A stretch of DNA of 64,000 bases from Planctomycetaceae bacterium (lineage in GTDB: Bacteria; Planctomycetota; Planctomycetia; Pirellulales; Pirellulaceae), in contig PBTE01000178.1 in assembly GCA_002726515.1 (NCBI GenBank), forward strand, positions 1-64,000, written 5' to 3'. A program made the position numbers and the translations under genes. Of the stretch, positions 27,094 to 36,511 are shown one piece after another. The notes beneath the pieces are model-generated. The model was given only the letters and a program-made list of their open reading frames with translations, had not been told where the DNA came from and made no database searches. Position 1 is the first letter of the stretch. Each line of letters begins with the position of its first letter.

Positions 27094-27654
27094 ACCGGTA
27101 AGGAGCAAGAATTATAGCTGCGGGGAAGGAGTTGAAATTATAGCCTCGGCACTTACTTGAGTCAAGTTAAAGCGTGCCCCGGTTCAAAGTGATTCTGTCC
27201 TCGCTGCACAATGCGTGACACCTGAAAAGTGTTTTACATTTCCTTGTGCCTTCAAGGGCTCGTGTCCAAAATGAGGGATCACAAAGTCAGCTTGTTTTTA
27301 AAAAAACGGAACCGCTCTGTCGTAGTTTTTCCTCCGCCCCGGATTCAATCCGTTACCCCCGGCGCGGCTACTATCCGGCCAACAATTTTTTCAACAGAAA
27401 AAAAGAAGTGTAGCTTTCTAAACATCGGAACCGTGCAGCGCAAACTTGGTCCGTATTTCCCGACTGGTTCTAAATCTCCGCCACTGTGCACAGATGTGCG
27501 CAGATGTGCACAGATAAAATGGTCTCGCGCATTTGTGACTACCACTTGCACGGTCGGGATTTTTCATTCGCCACCATGTCTCGCCCGACTTACTCTGCTA
27601 GCCAGATAACTTTCACGTGACGCGGTGGATCAAGAATCGACGTCCACCATGAAA
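27094..27654. other. Intergenic region upstream of the second PSD1 module
   Basis: About 560 nt between two leftward genes. It is AT-richer than the flanks near 27280-27420 and holds a triple decamer repeat (listed separately). No open frame here has a convincing ribosome site or protein pattern. The promoter of the PSD1/DUF1501 unit should lie at its left end. Confidence 0.55.
27486..27515. repeat. Three tandem decamers GTGCRCAGAT
   Basis: GTGCACAGAT (27486-27495), GTGCGCAGAT (27496-27505), GTGCACAGAT (27506-27515), head to tail. Period 10 bp places each unit on the same DNA face. The first unit with its two left bases forms the palindrome CTGTGCACAG. It lies ~390 bp upstream of the leftward PSD1 gene start. 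Possible regulator array; could also be a chance microsatellite. Confidence 0.6.
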
Positions 27655-28488
27655 TCACGACTCGCCAGCCATCAGGCGACGCAAGAACTGGGCGGTGGCT
27701 TGGGCGGACTGTCGGGGTGACTGACCCTCGCAGGCCGATTGGTGGACCGTCACCGTACCCGTGTAAGAGATGCGTCGCAGGCCCTCAAAAACCCGGGGGA
27801 AATCGATTCCTCCCGAATCATGAATCTGAATCAGATCAAACGATACGGGGCCGCGGCACCATGTGTCCAACGTCAGCTGTCCACCTGGCCGGATCAATTG
27901 GTTCTGAAGATAAACGTTGAAAATCCAGGGACTCAAACGTGCGATAACTTCCGGTCCGTAGGCTTGCCCGCAAGTCTCAAGATTCGCCGGCTCGAAAATC
28001 AGTCCGAAGTTGGGCCGGTCAATGCGGCGCAAAGCCTGCTCTATTCCGTCCACTGTTTCGAATAGGCTACGTGTATGGCATTGATGGACAAGCCGAATAC
28101 CAACAGCAGCCGCCTGGTCTGCGGCCTGCTGTGCGGCTTTAATGTCCTCATCCTCTCTCAGAGCAACCCGAATTAACGGAGCATTCAATCGCTGTGCCAG
28201 TTGCAAGTAGGGTGCAATATCCCGCAGGCAGTCCGGTCCCCGTTCGTTGTTGTAGACCACGTCAAAATCTCCCGTCAGCATACTGACGGGGAGCCCGCTT
28301 CCTGTCAGAATCCGGCAACCATCAGCAATGGTCATCTCTGACGATTGAACGCCAATCTGTGATGCGCGCATGCAGATTGCGTCGTAGTCACAATCAGAAG
28401 CCAGGCGGACCACTTTTTCCAAATTCAGGATTGGAATTTCTTTGGATCCAAAACCTTCGGCAATTCGAACAGATAGTGATAATCGCAT
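27655..28488 (-). CDS. Sugar phosphate isomerase/epimerase-like TIM barrel
   Basis: 277 residues, the normal size for the xylose-isomerase-like TIM-barrel family (AP_endonuc_2). Visible elements: FGSKEIPILNLEKVVRLASDCDYDAICMRASQIG near 13-46, IAPYLQLAQRLNAPLIRVAL near 89-108, VGIRLVHQCHTRS near 128-140, FGLIFEPANLETCG near 160 with the conserved Glu, and DLIQIHDSGGIDFPRVFEGLRRISYTGTVTVH near 213-245. Members isomerise or epimerise sugars or inositol derivatives using a divalent metal. It is a stand-alone leftward gene; no ribosome site is obvious before the ATG. Confidence 0.85.
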   Translation of the reverse strand: MRLSLSVRIAEGFGSKEIPILNLEKVVRLASDCDYDAICMRASQIGVQSSEMTIADGCRILTGSGLPVSMLTGDFDVVYNNERGPDCLRDIAPYLQLAQRLNAPLIRVALREDEDIKAAQQAADQAAAVGIRLVHQCHTRSLFETVDGIEQALRRIDRPNFGLIFEPANLETCGQAYGPEVIARLSPWIFNVYLQNQLIRPGGQLTLDTWCRGPVSFDLIQIHDSGGIDFPRVFEGLRRISYTGTVTVHQSACEGQSPRQSAQATAQFLRRLMAGES

Positions 28489-28954
28489 GGATCAGAAACC
28501 TGCTGTCGACAAGGTCCGGAATTGTGGATCGGGCGCTCGTGTAGCAAACTCGAAATCCCGGCAGCAGCCGAGGCTTTCCACTTGGAACCACAGGAAACAG
28601 CCAGACGCCAATACCCCGCGCTCCGTTTTTCAGGACTGAACGGAGAGCGGATTCAAATCAACCGGGAAATTCTCCCACGTCCCAGGCCGTGGTTCCAGGG
28701 GGGAGAGACGGACGCTCGCCCCCGACCGGTGAGCCAACATCCGCCCGCTAAGTCATGCGTCCAGCGGCGGCTGGATAAGACATGTAAAACCGTTTTCTGT
28801 GGCCGACCGGTACCCTTCATCAGTTTCTCGATCGACCACAAATTCGAGGACCCGTCAGGAAATTGCCGGGACAGAACAATTCGCAACCTCGACCGCGCGA
28901 CACGCCAAGTTTTCAAAGGGATCCATCCGATTTCCCGGCCGGACCGCAAATCGA
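28489..28954. other. Intergenic region, no gene seen
   Basis: 466 nt between two leftward genes. Only overlapping spurious frames; no clear repeat, strong hairpin or RNA gene was found. Confidence 0.5.
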
Positions 28955-30484
28955 CTAATCGCGGACCTTCAAAATCTCGTATCGCCGTATGCCGTTGCGC
29001 ACCAGTCGCAGCAAAATGCCCCCTTCAAAATCGCCGCGTTCCAGCAGCTCGCCAAACTCTTGTGCCGTACCGACGGGGCGATTATCTACTGAAACGATCA
29101 CATCGCCCGGTCGCACCATCGCACGGGAGGCCAGGCTACCGGGTTCGATCTTCATCACGACAACCCCGTTTTCCACTTGGGTTTTCATGGATCGGGCAAG
29201 CTCCGGCGTAAGGGTCTGAACAGTCAATCCTGCATCGGTTGAGGTCTCTTGCTCCCGCTCATCCGAAGAGTCGCTCCCACGACTGGACAGACGAACCAGT
29301 TCGTCTTCCAACTCATCCAACACCACGTCGAACATCTCCTCACGGCCATCACGAAAGACACCGATCTGCACGGGAGTCCCCGGCAGGGTGTGGGCAATCG
29401 TGTTGCGCAGTGTCCGTACTTCATCTACGGCCGTTCCGTTGACATTTACAATAATGTCACCCGCCTGGATGCCGGCACTTTCGGCCGGAGAGCCCGTCAT
29501 AACATCGCTCACCAACACTCCCTTGTCCGTGTCAAAATCGAACTGACGAGCCAGGTCACGGTTCAGATCCTGGATGATGACACCCAGCTTTCCACGTTGC
29601 ACATGCCCATGTTTTACAATGGCACCAGTGTGCCTGCGGACCCAGTTACTCGGTATGGCAAACCCCAGGCCATTGAAACCACCCGAACGGGACGCAATCA
29701 CGGTGTTAATTCCAATCACCTGGCCTCGTAAATTGACCAGAGGCCCTCCACTGTTACCCGGATTAATGGCGGCGTCGGTCTGGATAAAATTTTCATACTC
29801 GGTTACCCCCACGGTGCGCCCTGTCGCGCTGACGATTCCCGCCGTGACGGTTTGTTGATAGTTGAAGGGGCTTCCAATTGCCAATACCCATTGGCCTACA
29901 ACGACGTCTTCGGAATCACCTAAAGGGGCCGGAGTCAGTCCTTCTGCCTCGATCCTCAAAACTGCAAGATCAGTTCTTCGATCGACACCTACAACCTTGG
30001 CATCGAATTGACGACCATCCGCCAAGGTAACGACCACATCGTCCGCATTTCGGACCACGTGATTGTTAGTGACGATGTAGCCATCCTGAGAGATGATAAC
30101 GCCGGATCCCAACCCTTGACGGTTGAATCCTTCCGGCGGATTCTGAAAATCAAAAAACTTGTCCCAGTCATCCTCATCACCAAAGAATCGACGAAGTTCC
30201 TCCGGAATCTCGGGACGTGATTGGCGGGTCGGGTGTATCTTCTGGATACTGCTGATCGTCACCACTGAAGGACCAACAGATTCTGCCACAAATTGAAATG
30301 CTTTTGAGAGATCCTCGGCTGTACTCAGAGCCTGCTGCGCCGCCCGAGCACCGTCATCTCGATCCGCGTAAGAAACACCGTTCTCGGACCAGAGGAACAA
30401 ACCCATTGCACCCACAACCATTCCAAACAACAGCACAACCGTTGTCCCGGATACACAATATGTTCTTTGACGACTGGTCATCAT
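28955..30484 (-). CDS. HtrA/Deg-family serine protease (S1C) with two PDZ domains
   Basis: 509 residues from the ATG at 30484, preceded by AAGGAG; the frame to 30565 adds an unlikely leader. One N-terminal membrane anchor (about 12-32: GTTVVLLFGMVVGAMGLFLW) places the enzyme in the periplasm. Catalytic triad: H142 in IVTNNHVVRNADD, D172 in DRRTDLAVLRIE, S245 in NPGNSGGPLVN. PDZ1 about 290-380 (GVLVSDVMTGSPAESAGIQAGDIIVNVNG) and PDZ2 about 420-505 (GVVVMKIEPGSLASRAMVRPGDVIVSVDN). It degrades or refolds misfolded envelope proteins. An acidic insert between the anchor and the protease (about 98-120) is typical of Do-like proteases. It is divergent from deoC. Confidence 0.95.
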   Translation of the reverse strand: MMTSRQRTYCVSGTTVVLLFGMVVGAMGLFLWSENGVSYADRDDGARAAQQALSTAEDLSKAFQFVAESVGPSVVTISSIQKIHPTRQSRPEIPEELRRFFGDEDDWDKFFDFQNPPEGFNRQGLGSGVIISQDGYIVTNNHVVRNADDVVVTLADGRQFDAKVVGVDRRTDLAVLRIEAEGLTPAPLGDSEDVVVGQWVLAIGSPFNYQQTVTAGIVSATGRTVGVTEYENFIQTDAAINPGNSGGPLVNLRGQVIGINTVIASRSGGFNGLGFAIPSNWVRRHTGAIVKHGHVQRGKLGVIIQDLNRDLARQFDFDTDKGVLVSDVMTGSPAESAGIQAGDIIVNVNGTAVDEVRTLRNTIAHTLPGTPVQIGVFRDGREEMFDVVLDELEDELVRLSSRGSDSSDEREQETSTDAGLTVQTLTPELARSMKTQVENGVVVMKIEPGSLASRAMVRPGDVIVSVDNRPVGTAQEFGELLERGDFEGGILLRLVRNGIRRYEILKVRD

Positions 30485-31001
30485 CTGTCTCCTTATGAAT
30501 TTTCTGCTGTCACTCCCGAGGCACGGGAATTTCGATTTCGAGAACCTGTTCCGGTTCCAATCCATTTCAAGTCTCAGGCTCTATTTTTCCAGTAATGATG
30601 GCTTTTGAAAAGATCGTTTGGAGATTGGCGAAGAGCCAGGAAAGGGTCCCATGTCGTGAGCACCACACCGGCAACGAAAAAGGGGGATCCAGTCCCTATT
30701 CAAACGGGTTGGGCTGGGGAAAAGCCCTATTGAGCCTACGTAGGTCAAAGCGAATCGGTTCGGAACATCCTGGAATTCTCCCGGTCGGTCGAAACCTGCC
30801 GGAGACCGGCTGCCATACCCGGCCGACGACCTCAGAACTGTTGACAGCCGGATTCCCTGCTCATTTCAGGAAATTTCCTGAACGGCCCCCAGGCCCACGG
30901 GGTTCCCTGCGGCAGCGCTGACGTCCTTCTCCAAACCGGGAACGCTTGCGAAGTCATCCAGCAAGCTTTAACATTTCCAACATTTCCAATGGAGGACTGC
31001 C
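30485..31001. other. Divergent intergenic region HtrA / deoC
   Basis: 517 nt containing both start regions. It holds a perfect 18-bp palindrome at 30865-30882 (listed separately) preceded by TTGACA at 30841-30846, and the GGAGG ribosome site of deoC just before 31002. No gene-like frame seen. Confidence 0.55.
30865..30882. promoter_or_regulatory. Perfect 18-bp palindrome, candidate operator upstream of deoC
   Basis: TTCAGGAAATTTCCTGAA equals its own reverse complement. It lies 119 bp before the deoC GTG start and 18 bp downstream of a TTGACA hexamer. The AT centre and 6-bp arms are the usual form of a dimeric repressor site. No other copy was noticed in the window. Confidence 0.5.
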
Positions 31002-31694
31002 GTGGATTTCGAGTTCCGTGACATCGCGACCATGATCGACCACGCCCTACTCAACCCCACTCTCACCATGGCCGAATTGGAAGCGGGGTGCCAGTTGGCG
31101 GTGGACCATGGCGTGGCGAGCGTCTGTATCATGCCCTACTATTTGAAACGCTGCTCCGACCTTCTGGAGGGAACTCCGGTAAAACCAAGTACGACGATAG
31201 GATTTCCGCACGGAAACAGTACGATTCAAACAAAACAATCTGCGGCAGTCCAGGCACTGGAAGATGGCTGCCAGGAGTTGGACATGGTCGTCAATATCAG
31301 CCAGGTACTAAGCGGCAATTGGGCTTACGTGCGTCAGGATATTCAAACCATTGTCGAAGTCTCACACGCGGCCGGCCGGAAGGTAAAAGTAATTTTTGAA
31401 AACTGTTATCTGCAGGATCAACACAAACGGATGCTCTGCCAGATCTGCAACGAACTCCGTGCGGATTGGGTCAAAACGTCGACAGGTTTTGGAACGGGGG
31501 GTGCCATTCTCGAAGACCTGAAATTGATGGTCGAAAATACTGCCGACCACGTCCAGGTCAAGGCAGCGGGAGGTATCGGTGACTTGAAGACGTTATTACA
31601 AACCCGAGCATTGGGAGTCACTCGAATTGGTACCAGCCGCACACAGGAACTTCTCCGGGAGTGTCGCCGCCACCTTGAAAGTGCAGCAGGTTGA
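31002..31694 (+). CDS. deoC: Deoxyribose-phosphate aldolase
   Basis: 230 residues starting at GTG with GGAGG 6-7 nt upstream. Class I aldolase TIM barrel: MIDHALLNPTLT near 11-22, IGFPHGNSTIQTK near 66-78, EVDMV-like segment as ELDMVVNIS (D94), Schiff-base lysine K158 in WVKTSTGFGTGGA, and K187 in VKAAGGIG. Cleaves 2-deoxyribose-5-phosphate to glyceraldehyde-3-phosphate and acetaldehyde in nucleoside salvage. Length and all catalytic residues match the family. Single gene; a perfect palindrome upstream may control it. Confidence 0.95.
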   Translation: MDFEFRDIATMIDHALLNPTLTMAELEAGCQLAVDHGVASVCIMPYYLKRCSDLLEGTPVKPSTTIGFPHGNSTIQTKQSAAVQALEDGCQELDMVVNISQVLSGNWAYVRQDIQTIVEVSHAAGRKVKVIFENCYLQDQHKRMLCQICNELRADWVKTSTGFGTGGAILEDLKLMVENTADHVQVKAAGGIGDLKTLLQTRALGVTRIGTSRTQELLRECRRHLESAAG

Positions 31695-31839
31695 AAAGCC
31701 TGGCATCCGTCCAAGACGCGCCAGGATGGCGAGTAAGGTTACCAAGCGGGGCAGCAGAGGCGAGATGATGTCAGCACCACCTGGTGCAGGCATCTCCGGC
31801 AGGCCGGGACGCGCAAAGCCCACGACAACGGACGTGGTG

Positions 31840-33090
31840 CTACCAACCGAGCAGCAACCTGCCATCTCCGTCAAATTCCAGAGGGATCGGTTCTGCAACG
31901 ACGCTGACGTCCTGCCGTTCTACGACCTCCCTGACCACCGGCTCTGTGGCGTAGAAAATTTCCAGGCTGAGCGTATCACGGATAAAAATCAGGCGCGGCT
32001 GCCCAATACCTCGCCGCGCCAGCAACTGCACCATTTCTTGGATCATTTCACGGTCATCCCGCCATACCAGTGGCAGCTTTCCTCGTTCCAGAAATGTTGA
32101 CGTAATGATGTTTCTAGCAGTCACCGCCGCATTTATTTTTCCCGCCAGGCGCTGGGTCGTGAAATCAGCGATCCCCACACCGGTTGCATTGCCATCGGTC
32201 AAATCAGACACGCCGATCAGAGAAATTTTCGGTCGCGGAAAATCGGGTTCATTTGCGATCACGACACGTCCCACCACGTTCGTGTCGATTCCGGTGCCAC
32301 TGATCTCTTTTCCCATGCGAGAAATCACCAAGCCGTCGAGTTGTTCGATGGGCAGATCGGCGGCCCAACTCTTGGCCAACTTCAGAAATTCGGACTCGCG
32401 TTGCACCATCTCTTCCGGGCTCAGCACGTCCACCTGGGCAAGCTGGTGCTGAGCATCTTCGAGCAAAGCCACTCCGGCCAGAACCTTTCCTGTCCCGAGT
32501 AACGCCCGGGCCATGGGAACCAGTGCCTGCCGAAGGCCCACCGTACCCTGCGAATGAAAGACCTGGGCGCCCCGTTCTTTGCCCAGCCCCACAACAAGCA
32601 TCTTCAGTAAACCGCTTTCGATCGTTCCGGAAAAGTCCGTGTGCGGCTTGATCCGGTTCACCAGAACAATCCCATCCGCTTCGGCAGCCAGGCGATCCAT
32701 CATCAGGGGCCATGTCCGTCCGGAAACTTCGACCTCGCCGAGTTGAACGGTGTCCATGCTGGAACAGACCGGCGCGCCGACCACCTGCTCGTCGATTCCC
32801 AACGCCGCTAACAGTCGCTCCTGGGATGCAGCATTCGCGCCGGCATGGCTGCCCATCGCCGGGACAATGAAAGGTGACGCCCCTTGTTCTCTCAAAAACG
32901 ACACCAACGTCGCGGTCACTTCAGGTAGTCGGTCGATGCCACGACTTCCAGCGGCAATGGCAATCCGCCGGCCAGGGAGACCCTTGCGCTGATTCCACCA
33001 ACGTTGCAAACGGTCTACAAGCGTCTGCCGAGGATCGGGCAGTCGTCGGTCGGGAAAAACTCTGCGCAACCGGGTAATCTTCATGTTCAT
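31840..33090 (-). CDS. LarA-like (DUF2088) N-terminal domain family protein
   Basis: 416 residues, cytoplasmic. Landmarks: RIAIAAGSRGIDRLPEVTATLVSFLREQGASPFIVPAMGSHAG near 41-83, SSMDTVQLGEV, ADGIVLVNRIKPHTDF near 137-152 and ESGLLKMLVVGLGKERGAQ near 157-175. These match the lactate-racemase N-terminal (DUF2088) family, which binds a nickel-pincer nucleotide in true LarA. Here the C-terminal half (VISRMGKEISGTGIDTNVVGR, TDGNATGVGIADF) is unlike LarA, and no NPN-synthesis genes (larB/C/E) are in the window, so racemase activity should not be assumed. Monocistronic, convergent with deoC. Confidence 0.75.
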   Translation of the reverse strand: MNMKITRLRRVFPDRRLPDPRQTLVDRLQRWWNQRKGLPGRRIAIAAGSRGIDRLPEVTATLVSFLREQGASPFIVPAMGSHAGANAASQERLLAALGIDEQVVGAPVCSSMDTVQLGEVEVSGRTWPLMMDRLAAEADGIVLVNRIKPHTDFSGTIESGLLKMLVVGLGKERGAQVFHSQGTVGLRQALVPMARALLGTGKVLAGVALLEDAQHQLAQVDVLSPEEMVQRESEFLKLAKSWAADLPIEQLDGLVISRMGKEISGTGIDTNVVGRVVIANEPDFPRPKISLIGVSDLTDGNATGVGIADFTTQRLAGKINAAVTARNIITSTFLERGKLPLVWRDDREMIQEMVQLLARRGIGQPRLIFIRDTLSLEIFYATEPVVREVVERQDVSVVAEPIPLEFDGDGRLLLGW

Positions 33091-33449
33091 ATCGCGACAA
33101 TCCGTAGCCTGTCCGCCAATGCAAACGCGTAATTTTTATCAGCCTTGTAAACCATTGTTGCACCATCCTGCACCGTTGGCACCTTCGAGACTACCCTGGA
33201 CCCGGGCTCAAGGCTACCATAAGGACGAATGACTGTTCCAGATGTTGTCTCATCCCTGAAAAAGAAAACCCTCCTGCCCTCATTGGATCCGACTGACGGA
33301 AGAGCCGTTGCAGTTGGAAGACAAAGCTTGGTTTCAGACATCCCCTACAACACAGGACCGGCAAATCGCTCCGTTCCTCACAAACGGGTTGTTTTATTTT
33401 CGTTCTGATCGTTGTCAGATTCTTCGTGTCGACTGACTGATTCTTTATC
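33091..33449. other. Divergent intergenic region LarA-like / P450
   Basis: 359 nt; AT-rich near 33385-33445 where promoters for the P450 gene could lie. No RNA gene, repeat or extra coding frame was recognised. Confidence 0.5.
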
Positions 33450-34697
33450 ATGCCCGATTCGCTAGAACGTGTCTGCCTCTCCGGGGATTACCAGGCCTTC
33501 GTCCGTCAGCAACTAGACAACCCGTACGCATTGTACGACCGGTTGCGGAAACTCGATCCCATCCATTGGTGCAAACCGATGCGCTGCTGGTTGCTTACAC
33601 GCTACTCGGACGTCTTTGCACTGCTGAATGACTCTCGACTCTCGACCAATCGTGGAGGTTTGTACCTGGACCTGCTCACACCCGAAAACCGTCTACTCGC
33701 CGGACCACTGGTCAACCACATCAACACCTGGATGTTGACCATGGATGAACCTCGTCGTACCCGTTGTCGACGCCTGGTCAGTCTGGCCTTTACTCCACGC
33801 ATGATCACGGGACTACGGCCGATGATAGAACGCGTGGTTGGCGAGTTGATTGATCACCTGTCGAAGCAAGGACCGGTTGACTTCATGCGGGAATTCGCTG
33901 AAAAATTGCCCGCCTATGTGATCAGCGATATGCTCGGCATTCCACGAGAAGATCGGGACCATTTCCAGGAATGGGCAGTCGCCCTTACCCGCTTCAGTGC
34001 TGCCGCAGGCCCAGAATTGAATAACTTTGTCGTCCCGGCATCGACCGGGTTACAGAAACTGATCGAGCTATTTGACCCGCTGATTTCCGAGCGTCGCTTA
34101 AAGCCCCAAGATGACCTGATCAGTTCCCTGCTGCTGGTCGAAGAAAATGGTGAACAACTGAGCCAGGAAGAGCTGTTCGCCATGTGCATTTTTTTATTCA
34201 TTGCCGGGCAGGACACAACCATGGCCCTGCTCGGAAGCAGCGTCTGGTTGCTCAGCCAAGATGCCGAGCAGTTTGCCGAGTTGCGAGCGCAGCCCGCAGG
34301 CCTTGTCGAAATGGCGGTCGAGGAGTTCATTCGCTGCGAGTCGCCGGTCCCGCGCGGTGTTCGCCGCGCCAAAAAAACATTCCAGATCGATGGCCGGCAA
34401 ATCGAACAGGACCAAACCGTCATCCTACTGATCGGCGCGGCCAACCATGATCCTGCCCGGTTTCCCGAGCCGCACCGGCTCGATATCAAGCGAACACCCA
34501 ATCAGCACGTCGGGTTCGGACGCGGCCCACATTTCTGCATCGGTGCACCGCTCGCCAGGCTCGAGGCTCAAATTGCGCTGCTTGAAATTGCCCGGCGAGT
34601 CAGCACGCTGCGACCGCTGACGGACCATCCCCAGTGGACCACGAACATGGGACTTCGTTCACTGGCAGAGCTGCCCCTGGAAATCGACGTCGCCTGA
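33450..34697 (+). CDS. Cytochrome P450
   Basis: 415 residues, normal for a soluble bacterial class I P450. I-helix oxygen-activation motif FIAGQDTTMALLGS near 250, K-helix ExxR pattern in the region FAELRAQPAGLVEMAVEEFIRCESPVPRGVRRAKKT near 275-310, and the haem-binding loop FGRGPHFCIGAPLARLEAQ near 351 with the axial Cys. It hydroxylates an unknown hydrophobic substrate using electrons from a ferredoxin system; no ferredoxin or reductase gene is adjacent. It is convergent with the ceramidase-like gene 54 nt downstream. Confidence 0.95.
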   Translation: MPDSLERVCLSGDYQAFVRQQLDNPYALYDRLRKLDPIHWCKPMRCWLLTRYSDVFALLNDSRLSTNRGGLYLDLLTPENRLLAGPLVNHINTWMLTMDEPRRTRCRRLVSLAFTPRMITGLRPMIERVVGELIDHLSKQGPVDFMREFAEKLPAYVISDMLGIPREDRDHFQEWAVALTRFSAAAGPELNNFVVPASTGLQKLIELFDPLISERRLKPQDDLISSLLLVEENGEQLSQEELFAMCIFLFIAGQDTTMALLGSSVWLLSQDAEQFAELRAQPAGLVEMAVEEFIRCESPVPRGVRRAKKTFQIDGRQIEQDQTVILLIGAANHDPARFPEPHRLDIKRTPNQHVGFGRGPHFCIGAPLARLEAQIALLEIARRVSTLRPLTDHPQWTTNMGLRSLAELPLEIDVA

Positions 34698-34751
34698 CTT
34701 CACAAAAAACGACGCGCGGTGATCAAAACGCGGTGATCAAAAGGAGAACTC

Positions 34752-36122
34752 TTATCCCACAATCGACGCCTGGCAGGCTGCGCTGATCCGTTCCAAGCTT
34801 CCCCGGGCAAACGGGGTCTGCCAGACTGGATACATGTCGTGATCGTAAAACTCGGCAGGAGGCAGGTAGCCACACGACCCATTGACTTGTCCGATCACCA
34901 CTACGGATTTGTCCGGCTCACTCTGCCGCAACCTCTGTTGAAAGATGGAATAGGCTTCGTTGGGCTGTCCCACAAAACTTGCCTCGCCAACTCGCCAGAT
35001 CCAAACAGGCTGCTGACTGGTGCGACCGTCGCCCAGTTGGCGGCGAATCAACCGTTCTCGCGACAACCGCTCGGCCAGAGCACGGTCCTGGCAGGCTTTT
35101 AAGTCTGTCTCAATCTGCGCCAGTGAAGGCAATTTCTTCAATTCCAGTTCCACGTTCAATTGTTGCACCTCGATTTTTGTGGGTACTGCATGGGAGCAAC
35201 GTTTCCAAATCGCAAGTGGCGCTCCGGATTCCTGCACGCCTTCAAACTGCAAGGCCTTGCCCGATGGCAGCATCCCCTCCAGCGTGGAGAGTGCGGCGAA
35301 GCCCAATTCCCGCCCGTTCTTGTCTGCAATTTCAGTGCTTGCATGGTGACATTCCCTGGGTGACAACTCAGCAGAAGCCCCCTGCAAAAAAAGACAGGGA
35401 CCCGGGTATCGTGTTTGGATCACTTCGCGCATGGATCCCACAAAATCAGGCGAGATCAATCGATTTTCCGCGGCCAGGGTCGTCGGATGACACGCATAGT
35501 TGACCAGCGTTGCCAGCGATTCTCCACTCTCTGAAGTCACACAACCCACCAGAAGCGTGTCATCAGGCTGGCCAGCGGGGTGATACCCACACAGAAGGCG
35601 GTCAGCGTTCGGATCAGCCAGGTCTCGATCCTGAGCCAATCCGCAACGACCGTAATTCCAGCTGGTCGTCGCCATGGTTGCCCCATCCAATGCCCTTTCC
35701 GTGGTCCGCGTCAAGATATCTTGCAACCGGTCCAAATAGGGACCGATCAGATGCCCACCCGGCAGGTCCCGATTTAAACGCACAAGAGAAGGTCCCGCAT
35801 GAGTGTGTGACGCACAGAGCATCAGGCGTTCGGGCTCTAAATTCAGATTCTCCAGCAGACCACCACGGACGTGCCATTCATCTTCCAGGTCCTGCCACCA
35901 ACCCAGATCAACGGTGGCCAGTACCAGCGGCGCAGCTCCCGGCTCATCTTGAATTGTCATCACGGCAGCTTCAAGCGGCCGATGGATTCCTTCAGCAACG
36001 TCGTGTTGGGCGGCTCCCCAATTCCGGGCATAAATGCCAACCGGGGGCGTGATGTCGTGTCGGGCTACCCCAATCCAACCCCGAAAGGACGGGTGGGAAA
36101 ATTTTAAATGCTTCGCTTGCAT
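34752..36122 (-). CDS. Neutral/alkaline ceramidase-like protein
   Basis: 456 residues. The N-terminus WIGVARHDITPPVG and the metal-site region MLCASHTHAGPSL near 98-110 are the hallmarks of the neutral non-lysosomal ceramidase N-terminal domain, seen in many planctomycete proteins. Further conserved parts: VNYACHPTTLAAENRLISPDFVGSM near 205-228 (second zinc-site His), LFLQGASAELSPRE near 243. No clear signal peptide. True ceramidases are larger (about 650-750) with a C-terminal Ig-like domain that is missing here, so amidase activity on another lipid or amide is possible. Confidence 0.85.
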   Translation of the reverse strand: MQAKHLKFSHPSFRGWIGVARHDITPPVGIYARNWGAAQHDVAEGIHRPLEAAVMTIQDEPGAAPLVLATVDLGWWQDLEDEWHVRGGLLENLNLEPERLMLCASHTHAGPSLVRLNRDLPGGHLIGPYLDRLQDILTRTTERALDGATMATTSWNYGRCGLAQDRDLADPNADRLLCGYHPAGQPDDTLLVGCVTSESGESLATLVNYACHPTTLAAENRLISPDFVGSMREVIQTRYPGPCLFLQGASAELSPRECHHASTEIADKNGRELGFAALSTLEGMLPSGKALQFEGVQESGAPLAIWKRCSHAVPTKIEVQQLNVELELKKLPSLAQIETDLKACQDRALAERLSRERLIRRQLGDGRTSQQPVWIWRVGEASFVGQPNEAYSIFQQRLRQSEPDKSVVVIGQVNGSCGYLPPAEFYDHDMYPVWQTPFARGSLERISAACQASIVG

Positions 36123-36511
36123 GGCAGCGGTTGCTCCCCGATGATCTGGTCGTTGAACAATCTTTTACACACGGTCCCGTACAACCTTCATGGAAACCGG
36201 AAGAAACGGTCGTAATCAGGTACAATCGGACTGTTCCCAGCGGTCTGACAATCACCCATAGTAGTAATCCACTTAGCTAGTTCAAGTCCTCTCGTGACAA
36301 AAACAACGACCGGGCAGCACCTGCGGTGCAGCGCGAGCACAGAGCGCCACAGGATGTTTTCGATTCACTACGGTTGCTCTTTTATCGAGGAGAAATTTGT
36401 TAGAATCGTTCTTATTACTCATCGTACCAACTCAAACGAGAAAGCCCGCGAAGCTGGTCAGCCTGCAAAATGACGACCAGCAAACGCAGCGGTGAAACCG
36501 GAGATGTTTCT
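36123..36511. other. Divergent intergenic region, no gene seen
   Basis: 389 nt between the ceramidase-like gene and the glycosidase-like gene. The right part (36360-36420) is AT-rich and may hold the rightward promoter. No repeat or RNA gene recognised. Confidence 0.5.
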
